Positions 8,348 to 17,042 of a DNA stretch of 64,000 nt are shown piece by piece. Position 1 is the first letter of the stretch, and the number at the start of each line of letters is the position of its first letter. A program made the position numbers and the translations under genes. The notes below the pieces were generated by a model. The model saw only the letters and a program-made list of their open reading frames with translations, was not told where the DNA came from and did not search any database. The DNA comes from Pectobacterium brasiliense (GTDB lineage Bacteria > Pseudomonadota > Gammaproteobacteria > Enterobacterales > Enterobacteriaceae). The stretch covers positions 31,370 to 95,369 of the forward strand of contig NZ_JACDSF010000020.1 of the NCBI RefSeq assembly GCF_013449685.1, given 5' to 3'.

Positions 8348-9559
8348 ATGCAATCATTCGACGTGGTTATTGCCGGTGGCGGTATGGTCGGTCTGGCGCT
8401 AGCCTGCGGCTTACAGGGCAGCGGCCTGCGTATCGCCGTGCTGGAGAAACAGGCGGCCGAACCTCAGCCGCTCGGGAAAGACCATGCCCTGCGCGTCTCC
8501 GCCATCAATGCCGCCAGCGAATGCCTCCTGCGCCATATCGGCGTCTGGGAAAATCTCGTGGCGCAACGCGTCAGCCCTTACAACGATATGCAGGTGTGGG
8601 ACAAAGACAGCTTCGGCAAAATCAGTTTTAGCGGTGAAGAATTCGGCTTTTCCCACCTTGGGCATATCATTGAAAACCCCGTGATTCAGCAGGTGCTGTG
8701 GCAACGCGCCTCCCAGTTAAGCGATATCACCCTGCTCTCCCCCGCCTCGTTAAAACAGGTCGCCTGGGGCGAGAACGAAGCCTTTATTACGTTGCAGGAC
8801 GGCAGCATGCTGACCGCTCGGCTAGTGGTCGCCGCGGACGGTGCACATTCGTGGCTGCGCCAGCATGCGGATATTCCGCTGACCTTTTGGGACTATGGCC
8901 ATCACGCGCTGGTCGCCAATATTCGAACTGAACACCCTCATCAATCCGTTGCGCGTCAGACGTTTCATGGTGACGGTATTCTGGCGTTCTTGCCGCTGGA
9001 CGAGCCTCACCTTTGTTCAATTGTCTGGTCGCTGTCACCGGAACAGGCTCAGGCGATGCAGAGCTTGCCAGCAGAAGAATTCAATCGTCAGGTCGCGATG
9101 GCGTTTGATATGCGCCTGGGGCTATGTGAACTGGAAAGCGAACGCCAGACTTTCCCACTGACCGGACGCTACGCTCGCAGCTTCGCGGCACACCGGCTGG
9201 TGCTGGTCGGCGACGCAGCGCACACCATTCATCCGCTGGCAGGACAAGGCGTCAATCTGGGTTTCATGGATGTCGCCGAACTGATTGCGGAAGTGAAGCG
9301 CTTACAGGCGCAGGGCAAAGACATCGGCCAACACCTTTATCTGCGACGCTATGAACGCCGCCGCAAACACAGCGCCGCAGTGATGCTCGCCAGCATGCAG
9401 GGGTTCCGCGAACTGTTTAACGGCGATAATCCGGCGAAAAAGCTGCTGCGTGATGTCGGTCTGGTTCTGGCGGATAAACTACCCGGCATTAAACCCACAC
9501 TGGTACGTCAGGCAATGGGATTACACGATCTGCCAGACTGGCTTAACGTCGGGAAATAA
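8348..9559 (+). CDS. ubiI: 2-octaprenylphenol (C5) hydroxylase UbiI/VisC
   Basis: UbiI (VisC) introduces the C5 hydroxyl in ubiquinone synthesis. The protein has 403 residues (400 in E. coli). It shows the N-terminal FAD motif VVIAGGGMVGLALACGLQ, the DHALRVSAIN motif after about 45 residues, and the C-terminal GDAAHTIHPLAGQGVNLGF motif. It begins 28 bases after ubiH. In E. coli the glycine-cleavage genes come next; here the gene is followed by an AT-rich type VI secretion cassette, so this is the end of the conserved block. Confidence 0.96.
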   Translation: MQSFDVVIAGGGMVGLALACGLQGSGLRIAVLEKQAAEPQPLGKDHALRVSAINAASECLLRHIGVWENLVAQRVSPYNDMQVWDKDSFGKISFSGEEFGFSHLGHIIENPVIQQVLWQRASQLSDITLLSPASLKQVAWGENEAFITLQDGSMLTARLVVAADGAHSWLRQHADIPLTFWDYGHHALVANIRTEHPHQSVARQTFHGDGILAFLPLDEPHLCSIVWSLSPEQAQAMQSLPAEEFNRQVAMAFDMRLGLCELESERQTFPLTGRYARSFAAHRLVLVGDAAHTIHPLAGQGVNLGFMDVAELIAEVKRLQAQGKDIGQHLYLRRYERRRKHSAAVMLASMQGFRELFNGDNPAKKLLRDVGLVLADKLPGIKPTLVRQAMGLHDLPDWLNVGK

Positions 9560-9900
9560 TAAAACCAGAATAGATAATATCGCCGCTTAAGCGGCGAGTT
9601 ATCAATAACGCTTTCACCTTAATTAAATCACTCATTTATTTTTCCATCTCCTTTGTTATTTAAGCGATCATTATTTTTTGTTTATATAATAAAACCATCA
9701 TCAAAACATAATTAGCAGAGTAATAAAAACCGCCCCACACAACTAATTATCATTTAAAACAATAAATTATGGAATTTTGGAAAGGATATCTTCCTGACAG
9801 GAATCCTATTTCTTATTAAATAGCCGAGTTCTTCTTTTATTTAATAAAGATTTACGTTATAACGTCTCTAACAAGGATTGTTTAACAGGGAGTTACACGA
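9560..9900. other. AT-rich gap; upstream part of hcp duplication
   Basis: Apart from the hairpin at 9581, no gene is seen. From 9751 the sequence is the first copy of a long direct repeat whose second copy begins at 10835. It ends in GGGAGTTACACGA, the ribosome-binding region of both hcp copies. The composition is far more AT-rich than the ubi genes, suggesting acquired DNA. Confidence 0.7.
9581..9596 (+). terminator. GC hairpin after ubiI
   Basis: CGCCGCTTAAGCGGCG is a perfect 16-bp palindrome 22 bases after the ubiI stop. It is a plausible transcription end, but no run of T follows, so it may instead protect the 3' end. Confidence 0.4.
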
Positions 9901-10007
9901 ATGGCTAATTCTATTTTTATGAAGATCACCGGAAAAATTCAGGGACTGATATCTGAAGGGTGTTTAAGTATCGATTCTGTAGGAAATAAACATATTTCTG
10001 GTCACGA
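9751..10007 (+). repeat. direct repeat, copy 1 (hcp promoter region plus first codons)
   Basis: About 257 bp matches 10835-11091 with a constant offset of 1084 bases. The coding part is nearly identical and the upstream part has scattered changes. It covers the hcp upstream region and its first 36 codons. Identity stops at codon 36, where copy 1 diverges and terminates. Confidence 0.9.
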
Positions 10008-10029
10008 GAAAGATGTTTTCAGCTTATGA
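9901..10029 (+). pseudogene. truncated hcp (type VI secretion) copy
   Basis: The first 36 codons match the intact hcp at 10985 (MANSIFMKITGKIQGLISEG and on). The frame then diverges and stops after 42 codons, so the Hcp fold is lost. The stop TGA overlaps the ATG of the next gene (ATGA at 10026). It keeps its own promoter region and ribosome-binding site, so it may now act as a translated leader for the downstream gene. Confidence 0.85.
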
Positions 10030-10454
10030 AAACGATCTTAACTATCTTCATTTTATTCTCTTCCCTGATGTTCTTTTGGGGATGGCTTATCATCGTTCCT
10101 TATACCGTTTATACGGAAAAAGACATTTTTAAGTACTATACATTAACCTATAAAGAAATCAGGGACGCACCGAGACTATCAAAGAATTATTATTTTTCTT
10201 ATGGGCCGAGTGATGAGGCAAACCCTCAGATAAGCACGATATATTTATGCGATCTAGATAACATTAATGAGGCTTACGATAAGTTGCTCGATTATGTTAA
10301 CAGTACTGGCATCCCATTAGTTAATGATTTTTCCTTAGGTAATTACCCACCATTCGATGAATACTTTCAGATCATTAAAACAAAAGAGCAAGACAGAGTT
10401 ACAATGAAAGAAATAGAATGTCTAATGTTGGATTTATCCAAGGAACAACAATAA
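10026..10454 (+). CDS. membrane-anchored protein, candidate orphan immunity protein
   Basis: This 142-residue protein was not recognised by name. Residues 2-27 form a hydrophobic membrane anchor or signal anchor; the remainder is hydrophilic and rich in tyrosine and aspartate, and is predicted to lie in the periplasm. It starts inside the stop of the truncated hcp copy and is probably translationally coupled to it. Immunity proteins of peptidoglycan-targeting type VI effectors often have this build, and the gene stands behind an hcp remnant with no effector, so an orphan immunity role is plausible. That role is inferred from context only. Confidence 0.55.
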   Translation: MKTILTIFILFSSLMFFWGWLIIVPYTVYTEKDIFKYYTLTYKEIRDAPRLSKNYYFSYGPSDEANPQISTIYLCDLDNINEAYDKLLDYVNSTGIPLVNDFSLGNYPPFDEYFQIIKTKEQDRVTMKEIECLMLDLSKEQQ

Positions 10455-10984
10455 TTAATACTATGACTGAGTGAATGGCGTAATGGATTAAAAAATGAGT
10501 ATATTTGCATTTGATCTGTCCTTGGCTTAAAAATAAACGCCAAAAGGCGTTATCATTAATAAAAAACCTTATTAATCTATTCCTTCATCGCTGATGGAGA
10601 GTGATGAAAGAACATGCATGGAATAATCACTACTTTGAAAACATGAGCGAGTTTCGAACTGCAATATTCAATTTGTTCTCAACCAAGCACCAGAAATAGC
10701 CGGTCTCACTGATGTCCAGAATTCACGATCGCTTTCAGATGCTCAAACCTACATCTTGAGGTTTATTAGGTAAATAAACTTATCATTGTAATATAATTAG
10801 CGAACTAATAAATAAGCTCTATATGGCGACTTACCATTAAAAACAATCAATTATAGAATTTTGGAAAGGATATCTTTCTGACAGAAATCAGAATTTCTAT
10901 TAAACACTCGAGTTCTTCTTTTTTTCAATCAAGATTTACGTTATAACTTTCCCAACAAGGATTTTTTAACAGGGAGTTACACGA
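10455..10984. other. gap with transposase scar and second repeat copy
   Basis: This 530-base AT-rich stretch has no intact gene. It contains a small inverted repeat (AACGCC-AAAA-GGCGTT, 10536-10551), the C-terminal remnant of an IS630-type transposase (10604-10759), and from 10835 the upstream part of the second direct-repeat copy that leads into the intact hcp. Confidence 0.7.
10604..10759 (+). pseudogene. IS630-family transposase C-terminal remnant
   Basis: One frame reads MKEHAWNNHYFENMSEFRTA, continues to an in-frame TAG at codon 32, then reads SLMSRIHDRFQMLKPTS and stops. These two pieces resemble the ends of IS630-family DDE transposases (…EH.…NN.YF….EFR.AI.EFF… then SL.SRI.DRF…L.P.S). 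The rest of the element is gone. It lies exactly between the two hcp copies. Confidence 0.65.
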
Positions 10985-11091
10985 ATGGCTAATTCTATTT
11001 TTATGAAGATCACCGGAAAAATTCAGGGACTGATCTCTGAAGGGTGTTTAAGTATCGATTCTGTAGGAAATAAACATATATCTGGTCACGA
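10835..11091 (+). repeat. direct repeat, copy 2 (hcp promoter region plus first codons)
   Basis: This is the second copy of the repeat at 9751-10007. It holds the upstream region, ribosome-binding site (GGGAG) and first 36 codons of the intact hcp at 10985. Confidence 0.9.
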
Positions 11092-11464
11092 AGATGAGAT
11101 TTTTGTTTATGCAACAAATTACGACTTATCAAGAGATCGACACGTCAATCATCACCCCTTTTCCGTAACCAAAGTCGTTGATAAGTCTACACCGTTAGTC
11201 CTAACTAGCATCGCTAATAATGAACTACTGGAAATTGAGTTGAGATATTACCGCACCTCCGCCAGCGGGACGCAAGAGAACTACATGACAATCACATTAA
11301 GGGATGCCTCTATTGTCAATATCTCTAATCAGAACCCCAACTCATTGACGCATAGCGATATGCAGCCATTTGAAACCCTGAGCCTGCGTTATGAAAGCAT
11401 TACCTGCCAACACAATATTGCAGGGACATCGGGATACAGCATATTAACTGAGAATATGTACTGA
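10985..11464 (+). CDS. hcp: Hcp-family type VI secretion tube protein
   Basis: Hcp forms the hexameric inner tube of the type VI secretion apparatus and carries small effectors in its lumen. The 159-residue protein has the family features: a first strand with MKITGKIQGLI, a hydrophilic loop, repeated beta strands such as TSIANNELLEIELRYYR, and a C-terminal FETLSLRYESITCQHN followed by a short tail. No other secretion genes (vgrG, tss) are nearby, so this is a remote hcp cassette that would rely on an apparatus encoded elsewhere. The effector gene starts 6 bases after its stop. Confidence 0.88.
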   Translation: MANSIFMKITGKIQGLISEGCLSIDSVGNKHISGHEDEIFVYATNYDLSRDRHVNHHPFSVTKVVDKSTPLVLTSIANNELLEIELRYYRTSASGTQENYMTITLRDASIVNISNQNPNSLTHSDMQPFETLSLRYESITCQHNIAGTSGYSILTENMY

Positions 11465-11470
11465 TAAACC

Positions 11471-12229
11471 ATGAATAAATTCAATGATATTATCAACGAA
11501 TGCGACCTTAGTTTTTCCGATTGGGGAAAGAACTATCCGCGCTGGTCTTCGCTTGATGCTGCTTGGTGGAAAACATTTGGTGGTGATGATTATTTAAACA
11601 AATACAAAGATGGCTATATCATTTTCCATCGAGAAAAAATAAAAGAGATAGCCCGACAATATAAAATACCCTCTATTCTTCTCGCATCGGTTGCCCATGC
11701 AGAAGCCGGAGGAATGGTTGACTATTTTAAATATCCAACATTATTTGGCAGGCAGGTGGTGCATTCTTACAGTGGCTGGCCAGGAAAGGAAAAAATCATA
11801 CCGTCCCCAGAGAAAACATCAATAGGTATTATCGCCATGCAAATTAGGGTGGTTGCCGAAATTTTCGGCAAGAATCCCAGTGCACTAAGGAATGCTGAAG
11901 CAACATACATCTCCATCTGCTTAAATAAGGATAATTTTAACCTGACAATGGTCGCACGCCATCTTTACGAGTTAATCAACTATGACTATCCCGGTACTGA
12001 CACGTTGAACCTAACCGACGAGCAGTTCATCCTTGCAGGTTCACGCTATAACAGAGGTATTGAACGCAGCCGCAGTGATTTTATTCATTCGATAAATGAT
12101 GTAGAAAAAATCTCTTATGAAGAAAGGAACTGGTCGTCATACGGTAGATCGATGCTAAACCATCGAGAAAAAATAACAAAACTGCTTTATGAGGTTACGA
12201 CTCTGCCCCAGAATAGTGACAGTAATTAA
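11471..12229 (+). CDS. putative lysozyme-like type VI secretion effector
   Basis: The 252-residue protein has no signal peptide and follows hcp by 6 bases, as expected for an Hcp-delivered effector. It shows a lysozyme/transglycosylase-like pattern: a helix ending in a candidate catalytic glutamate within SILLASVAHAEAGG (Glu78), then a SIGIIAMQI segment near 118-126, and AGSRYNRGI near 189-197, recalling the E, G.(M)Q and YN.G motifs of the fold. It would cut peptidoglycan in the periplasm of target cells. Three membrane proteins follow it as likely immunity genes. The enzymatic assignment rests on motif reading only. Confidence 0.65.
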   Translation: MNKFNDIINECDLSFSDWGKNYPRWSSLDAAWWKTFGGDDYLNKYKDGYIIFHREKIKEIARQYKIPSILLASVAHAEAGGMVDYFKYPTLFGRQVVHSYSGWPGKEKIIPSPEKTSIGIIAMQIRVVAEIFGKNPSALRNAEATYISICLNKDNFNLTMVARHLYELINYDYPGTDTLNLTDEQFILAGSRYNRGIERSRSDFIHSINDVEKISYEERNWSSYGRSMLNHREKITKLLYEVTTLPQNSDSN

Positions 12230-12247
12230 AATTCCGAGAACTCTTAC

Positions 12248-12544
12248 ATGCCAAACTATAGCAACATGACTTACAATATTCTATTTTATTTTTATTCGAC
12301 TCTCTGCGCCTTGATTATATTGATCACATCAATAAGGGATTACGAAGGGATGGTTGATGGGGTAGAAATAAGAAATCTCTGTGAGATACCTGAAGGCGAT
12401 TCCGATGGTTTCTTTTCGTTTATTATTATCCCGCTATCTATCCCTTTCTTCATTGTAAAGAAAAGTTTAGCTAGGGCAATTACTTATATTATTTTATTGT
12501 TTTATTATTTTTGGAGTTTTTATATTAGATTTAATTTTTGCTAA
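12248..12544 (+). CDS. tandem membrane immunity-like protein, copy 1
   Basis: The protein has 98 residues and two to three hydrophobic segments (about 8-27, 57-71, 78-92). Its pattern recurs in the next two genes: an aromatic first helix with YNILFYFYSTLC, a short loop with a LCEIP motif, then IIIPLSIPF and a basic pair before the last helix. It starts 18 bases after the effector stop, so it is probably co-transcribed. By position and build it is a candidate immunity protein against the lysozyme-like effector. It is the most divergent of the three copies. No named family was recognised. Confidence 0.6.
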   Translation: MPNYSNMTYNILFYFYSTLCALIILITSIRDYEGMVDGVEIRNLCEIPEGDSDGFFSFIIIPLSIPFFIVKKSLARAITYIILLFYYFWSFYIRFNFC

Positions 12545-12629
12545 AAAAACCATACCCCCTTCGCATAGTAGCCTGGGGTTATAAAAAACATCATTAATAT
12601 GTGGTTAAAAACGGCTGAGTGATTGATAA

Positions 12630-12938
12630 ATGTTAAGGAAAACCGGCTATATCTACAACGTCTATTTTTATACCTATTCTGCCTTATGCTTTTTTCTAAT
12701 CAACGCTTTTTCTACCATCGAATATGAATGGATGATAGATGGCGACTCAGTTGCAGATTTCTGTGAAGTGCCGAGAGCCGATGCTGATGGTTTCTTAAGT
12801 ATTATTATCGTTCCTTTATCTATCCCTTTTCTTCTGGTTAGAAGAACTCCACTTAGAATCTTCACCTACCTTACTATCCTGATGTATCACTCATACCGTT
12901 TCTATACACGCATTAGTGTTTGTTCAATAGCCAACTAA
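12630..12938 (+). CDS. tandem membrane immunity-like protein, copy 2
   Basis: This 102-residue paralogue of the flanking genes shares YNVYFYTYSALCFFLINAFS, the DFCEVPR loop, IPLSIPFLL-type second helix, and a C-terminal helix ending in FYTRISVC. It begins 85 bases after copy 1; the spacer holds a GTTAAGG-type ribosome-binding site region and no hairpin of note. Copies 2 and 3 are clearly closer to each other than to copy 1, suggesting two successive duplications. Confidence 0.6.
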   Translation: MLRKTGYIYNVYFYTYSALCFFLINAFSTIEYEWMIDGDSVADFCEVPRADADGFLSIIIVPLSIPFLLVRRTPLRIFTYLTILMYHSYRFYTRISVCSIAN

Positions 12939-12950
12939 AAAAACCTAAAA

Positions 12951-13253
12951 ATGCTGAAAAAAAACTATACCTACAACGTTTATTTCTACGCTTACTCGAT
13001 CTTGTGCTTTTTCTTAATTAATGCTTTTTCATCAATCGAGTCAGGGTGGCTATTTGGTGACAGCTCACTTAAAAATTTTTGTGAAAACCCGAGAAGTTAT
13101 TCTGATAGTTTTTCAAATTTCATTATCATCCCTTTGTCTATACCTTTTCTTTTGGTTAAACGAACACCACCAAGAATAATTACTTACCTTGTTATTCTCA
13201 TGTATTACTCAGGCAGTTTCTATACACGTGTGACTATCTGCCCGTACTGGTAA
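12951..13253 (+). CDS. tandem membrane immunity-like protein, copy 3
   Basis: This 100-residue paralogue shares YNVYFYAYSILCFFLINAFS, FCENPRS, IIIPLSIPFLLVKR and FYTRVTIC. It starts 12 bases after copy 2. A cysteine in the central loop and one near the C-terminus are conserved in all three copies. It is the last gene of the secretion cassette; the next gene, curA, points the other way. Confidence 0.6.
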   Translation: MLKKNYTYNVYFYAYSILCFFLINAFSSIESGWLFGDSSLKNFCENPRSYSDSFSNFIIIPLSIPFLLVKRTPPRIITYLVILMYYSGSFYTRVTICPYW

Positions 13254-13272
13254 CACATTCTGTCGAGTGCAA

Positions 13273-13295
13273 AACTCGCCGCCGCAGCGGCGAGT
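13273..13295 (-). terminator. terminator of curA
   Basis: ACTCGCCGC and GCGGCGAGT form a 9-bp stem with a CGCA loop; on the minus strand TTTT follows directly. It lies 8 bases past the curA stop. Confidence 0.75.
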
Positions 13296-13303
13296 CCGGT
13301 GTA

Positions 13304-14341
13304 TCAGGCGTCGGGTCCGACTCTGACCACTAATTTACCGAAGTTGCGGCCATGTAGCAGGCCGATAAAGGCTTCGGGGGCGTTTTCCAACCCATCGACG
13401 ATCTCTTCCCGATATTTGATCTTACCTTCTTCCACCCACGGCGACACATCCTTCCAGAATTCATCGAAACGATGACCATAATCATCAAAGATAATGAATC
13501 CCTGCATCCGAATACGTTTCTTCAGGATCGTCCCCATCAGCAACGGTAAACGATCCGGCCCATCCGGCAACCTAGTAGCATTGTAGCCAGAGACGAGCCC
13601 GCACACCGGAATACGTGCCGAGGTATTAAGCAACGGCAGCACGGCGTCAAAGACTTTCCCGCCGACATTTTCAAAGTAGATATCGATTCCCTTCGGGCAG
13701 GCTTGTTTCAGCTGTTCGGCAAAATCATCCGCCCGGTGGTCGAGGCAAGCATCAAATCCCAGTACTTCAACCGCATAGCGACATTTTTCCGCGCCCCCCG
13801 CCACGCCGACAACCCGACAGCCTTTCAATTTCCCGAGCTGCCCAACCGTCGCACCAACTGGGCCGGTCGCGGCGGCCACCACCAGCGTTTCACCTGATTT
13901 GGGCTGGCCGATATCCGTTAACCCCATATACGCAGTGAAGCCCGGCATACCCAGCACGCCCAATGCGTAGGAAGGATTTGTCGGCGACTGACCCAGATTG
14001 GTTAATCCTTTGCCGTCGGAAATTGCATAGTCCTGCCAGCCGCTGAAGGACAGCACCCAATCGCCGGTCTGATAATCCGGGTGTTTTGATTCCACCACGC
14101 GGCTGATTGTCCCGCCTACCATCACGTCATTCAGTTCGACGGGTTTAGCATAAGAAGGGGCGTCGCTCATGCGGCCACGCATATAAGGGTCAAGGGAGAG
14201 AAACACCGTACGCAGCAGGATATGTCCTGAATCGACCTGTGGGACAGGCTGCTGTTCCAGACGGAAAGTCTCTGGTGTTGGCGCGCCGTGCGGGCGCTGA
14301 GCCAGAACCACACGGCGGTTAATTTGATCGGTTTGCGGCAT
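13304..14341 (-). CDS. curA: NADPH-dependent curcumin/dihydrocurcumin reductase family oxidoreductase
   Basis: CurA (formerly YncB) is a medium-chain reductase family enzyme that reduces enone double bonds with NADPH. The 345-residue length equals E. coli CurA when the ATG at 14341 is used; this start has AACGGAGGATATT in front, a strong site, while the longer frame to 14365 does not. The dinucleotide-binding motif AAATGPVGATVGQLGKLKG and the N-terminal RRVVLAQRPHGAP are nearly identical to the E. coli protein. It is monocistronic, with its own terminator. Confidence 0.94.
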   Translation of the reverse strand: MPQTDQINRRVVLAQRPHGAPTPETFRLEQQPVPQVDSGHILLRTVFLSLDPYMRGRMSDAPSYAKPVELNDVMVGGTISRVVESKHPDYQTGDWVLSFSGWQDYAISDGKGLTNLGQSPTNPSYALGVLGMPGFTAYMGLTDIGQPKSGETLVVAAATGPVGATVGQLGKLKGCRVVGVAGGAEKCRYAVEVLGFDACLDHRADDFAEQLKQACPKGIDIYFENVGGKVFDAVLPLLNTSARIPVCGLVSGYNATRLPDGPDRLPLLMGTILKKRIRMQGFIIFDDYGHRFDEFWKDVSPWVEEGKIKYREEIVDGLENAPEAFIGLLHGRNFGKLVVRVGPDA

Positions 14342-14435
14342 AATATCCTCCGTTAAACAAAGCATGTTGATAACATCACTTCGTTAACAATAGGATCTGT
14401 TCTTTCATCTGACTACGCAAACCGTGCGGCATTCG

Positions 14436-14942
14436 TTATGCCGTTTTACTTTTTTCGTAACGCGACATGCGATCCAGATACCCCATGACCAATGCAGACA
14501 GCACAAACGTCAAATGGATAATCACATACCACATCAGCTTGTTATCTGGGATATTACGGGCATCCATAAACACGCGCAGCAGATGGATCGACGAGATAGC
14601 GACAATCGAGGCAGCAACTTTATTTTTCAGCGAGCCGGAGTCCATCTTACCGAGCCAGTTCAGCTTTTCTGTGCCTTTGGAGATATCCAGCGCCGAGACA
14701 AAGTTCTCGTAACCAGACAGCATCACCATCACCAGCAATCCGCCGACCAGCGTCATATCGATGAGTGACAGCAGCACAAGCACCAAATCTGCTTCAGCGA
14801 TATCTAGGATATTAGGCAGGACGTGGAACACCTCCTGGAAAAACTTGATCGCCAGCGCCAGCAATCCCAGCGATAGCCCGAGATAAACGGGGGCAAGCAG
14901 CCAGCGCGATGAGTACATCAGATTCTCAATAAAACGTTCCAT
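14436..14942 (-). CDS. yqhA: YqhA family (UPF0114) inner-membrane protein
   Basis: This 168-residue membrane protein has three to four predicted transmembrane helices (about 14-34, 52-76, 106-126, 136-156) and the conserved [20 protein letters not shown] opening and [15 protein letters not shown] second helix (here [14 protein letters not shown]). Its function is unknown. It lies 94 bases beyond the curA start on the same strand, with its own upstream region. Confidence 0.88.
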   Translation of the reverse strand: MERFIENLMYSSRWLLAPVYLGLSLGLLALAIKFFQEVFHVLPNILDIAEADLVLVLLSLIDMTLVGGLLVMVMLSGYENFVSALDISKGTEKLNWLGKMDSGSLKNKVAASIVAISSIHLLRVFMDARNIPDNKLMWYVIIHLTFVLSALVMGYLDRMSRYEKSKTA

Positions 14943-15267
14943 AACTCACTATATGCAGGTGGAAAAGGGGGAAATAATAGCGAAAAGTCCTGCTGTGGTG
15001 TTAATCAATTCTTGAGCAGAATGCACCCTTTACAGAATGCTCTGCCCTGTCTTGCCCTCAGCGATGATTTCCACGTTTTGTGATCGGACCGACCCCCACC
15101 TTCAAACTGATGCCGTCCTCCTGCCGTTAGTGGCACGCATCTGAAGGTTCACCCTTTTTCACCTTCCTACACTGTCTAGCGCCAGCAGGTCTGGCAGCAA
15201 TCATACACTGCACTCTACATTCAGAGCCGAATACAGGCTTACCACAAAATAAAACAAGGGGTTACGC
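14943..15267. other. yqhA-rhaT divergent intergenic region
   Basis: This 325-base gap lies between divergent genes. It holds the candidate RhaS-type site at 15121-15150 and should contain both promoters. GGGG just before the rhaT ATG is the ribosome-binding region. No small gene or RNA was recognised. Confidence 0.5.
15121..15150 (+). promoter_or_regulatory. candidate RhaS binding site before rhaT
   Basis: The stretch GT..-TGGCAC-CAT--GAAGGT is shared between this region and the rhaB upstream region (25411-25440), with about 16 of 20 aligned bases identical. A rhamnose activator site common to rhaT and rhaBAD is expected from E. coli biology. The exact half-sites were not verified. Confidence 0.45.
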
Positions 15268-16302
15268 ATGAGCGATCCGATTTTTCTTGGTATTTTCTGG
15301 CACTTCATCGGAGCAGCCAGCGCGGCCTGTTTCTATGCACCGTTTAAGCAGGTCAAAAACTGGTCGTGGGAAACCATGTGGTCGCTGGGCGGATTTTTCT
15401 CGTGGATTATCCTGCCCTGGTGCATCAGTTGGTGGTTACTACCTGATTTTTGGCGTTATTACGGTTCGTTCGATATGGCGACCCTACTCCCCGTCTTTCT
15501 CTTCGGCGCGATGTGGGGGATCGGCAATATCAACTACGGCCTGACGATGCGCTACCTTGGCATGTCGATGGGCATCGGTATCGCCATCGGCGTGACGCTG
15601 ATTATCGGCACGCTGATGACGCCCGTCCTGCAAGGTAAGTTCTCCATTCTGTTTGGCTCGGCAGGCGGACGCATGACGCTACTGGGCGTGCTGGTCGCGG
15701 TCATTGGCGTCGCGATTGTCAGCTATGCCGGTTTACTGAAAGAGCGTGCGCTCGGTATTCGCGCCAAGGAGTTCAACCTGAAAAAAGGGCTGATTCTGGC
15801 CGTGATGTGCGGCATCTTCTCCGCAGGTATGTCCTTTGCGATGGATGCCGCGAAACCCATGCACACCGCAGCACAAGAGCTGGGGATCAACGCACTGTAT
15901 GTCGCACTTCCCAGCTACGTGGTGATTATGGGCGGCGGTGCCATCGTCAACCTGGGCTTCTGTTTCATCCGTTTAGCGACCTGCAAGGGAATTTCATTAA
16001 AAGCCGATCTGGCGCAGGCCAAACCGTTACTGATTGCCAACGCGCTCTTCGCCATTCTGGGCGGCGTCATGTGGTATTTGCAGTTCTTCTTTTATGCTTG
16101 GGGGCACGCCAATATTCTAGCCGATTACACCTACATCAGTTGGATGCTGCACATGAGCTTCTACGTCCTGTGCGGCGGTATCGTCGGGTTACTATTTAAG
16201 GAGTGGAAGGCTGTGGGTCAAAAACCGGTGCGTATGCTGGTTCTCGGCTGCGTGGTCATTATTCTGGCAGCGAATATCGTCGGGTTAGGCATGGCCGCGT
16301 AA
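15268..16302 (+). CDS. rhaT: L-rhamnose/proton symporter
   Basis: RhaT imports L-rhamnose with protons. The 344-residue protein has ten predicted transmembrane helices and the conserved N-terminal [20 protein letters not shown] and [11 protein letters not shown] segments; the length matches E. coli RhaT. It is separated from the rhaRS/BAD cluster by about 7 kb holding an ABC importer and a toxin-antitoxin pair. Expression is probably activated by RhaS through the site at 15121. Confidence 0.95.
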   Translation: MSDPIFLGIFWHFIGAASAACFYAPFKQVKNWSWETMWSLGGFFSWIILPWCISWWLLPDFWRYYGSFDMATLLPVFLFGAMWGIGNINYGLTMRYLGMSMGIGIAIGVTLIIGTLMTPVLQGKFSILFGSAGGRMTLLGVLVAVIGVAIVSYAGLLKERALGIRAKEFNLKKGLILAVMCGIFSAGMSFAMDAAKPMHTAAQELGINALYVALPSYVVIMGGGAIVNLGFCFIRLATCKGISLKADLAQAKPLLIANALFAILGGVMWYLQFFFYAWGHANILADYTYISWMLHMSFYVLCGGIVGLLFKEWKAVGQKPVRMLVLGCVVIILAANIVGLGMAA

Positions 16303-16427
16303 GCGCCTTCTCATCGCGTTCGGTGCCATCAAAGCAAGTACCGAACGCGATGACAATAGCGTCAATCAACTGGCGGAAAAATGCGTTAAGCCGTTGATGT
16401 ATTAATTATCTAAAATAAAATCACAGC

Positions 16428-17042
16428 CTATCGTGAAGCACTCAACGGAATCTCTGGATCAGGTTCGCGAGTCATTCGATTGCGTAAATCACGGCGAATA
16501 ATCTCAATAGACCAGAACCAAATGAGGTGACCTACGATTTCTGATACATGCTCATACATCGGGAGAACAAACAGAGAAGGAGTCAAACCCATCAATGGGA
16601 AAGAAATCATATGGACAAATAATTGAGCCAGCGCACCAGCCAACAGACCTTGCCATAATTTTATTTTAGGAAATACTTCTGCAACAACGCAGTAACCTAC
16701 AGCGAAAACAATAGAGAAAATAATATGCGTCACACCCACCCAATTGAATACGTGGCCGGCAAAGGTATAAACCGCCGCATTAGGGTCAACAACCCCAAGC
16801 CAATCGCGTAAAAAGATGTAGGGAGGGTTAAGAAAATTACGAGAGCAATCAATTTGCTCGGCCGCTCTAATCAGTGATTCTGGTGCACAAGCGCCGGTAA
16901 ACATATCAGTAGGACTACGTGGAGGAAGCGGATGTTCTGCTCCCCACTTAACGAAAGATGAAACAATACCTGCAATCAAACCAATAAAAGCAGCTAATCC
17001 ATAGCGTCTCCGAGAGGGAGATGTTTGTTCAAAGAAGTTCAT
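16428..17042 (-). CDS. yagU: YagU family (DUF1440) inner-membrane protein
   Basis: This 204-residue protein has four predicted transmembrane helices (about 14-30, 95-118, 128-150, 160-185). The N-terminal [20 protein letters not shown] and the [13 protein letters not shown] motif are typical of E. coli YagU, which has been linked to acid resistance. The gene is monocistronic and more AT-rich than rhaT. Its start follows an AT-rich region with no strong Shine-Dalgarno. Confidence 0.9.
   Translation of the reverse strand: MNFFEQTSPSRRRYGLAAFIGLIAGIVSSFVKWGAEHPLPPRSPTDMFTGACAPESLIRAAEQIDCSRNFLNPPYIFLRDWLGVVDPNAAVYTFAGHVFNWVGVTHIIFSIVFAVGYCVVAEVFPKIKLWQGLLAGALAQLFVHMISFPLMGLTPSLFVLPMYEHVSEIVGHLIWFWSIEIIRRDLRNRMTREPDPEIPLSASR

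Noticed and set aside
10527..10560. terminator AACGCC-AAAA-GGCGTT
   Set aside because: Short 6-bp stem without a T-run on the plus strand; not accepted as a feature in its own right.
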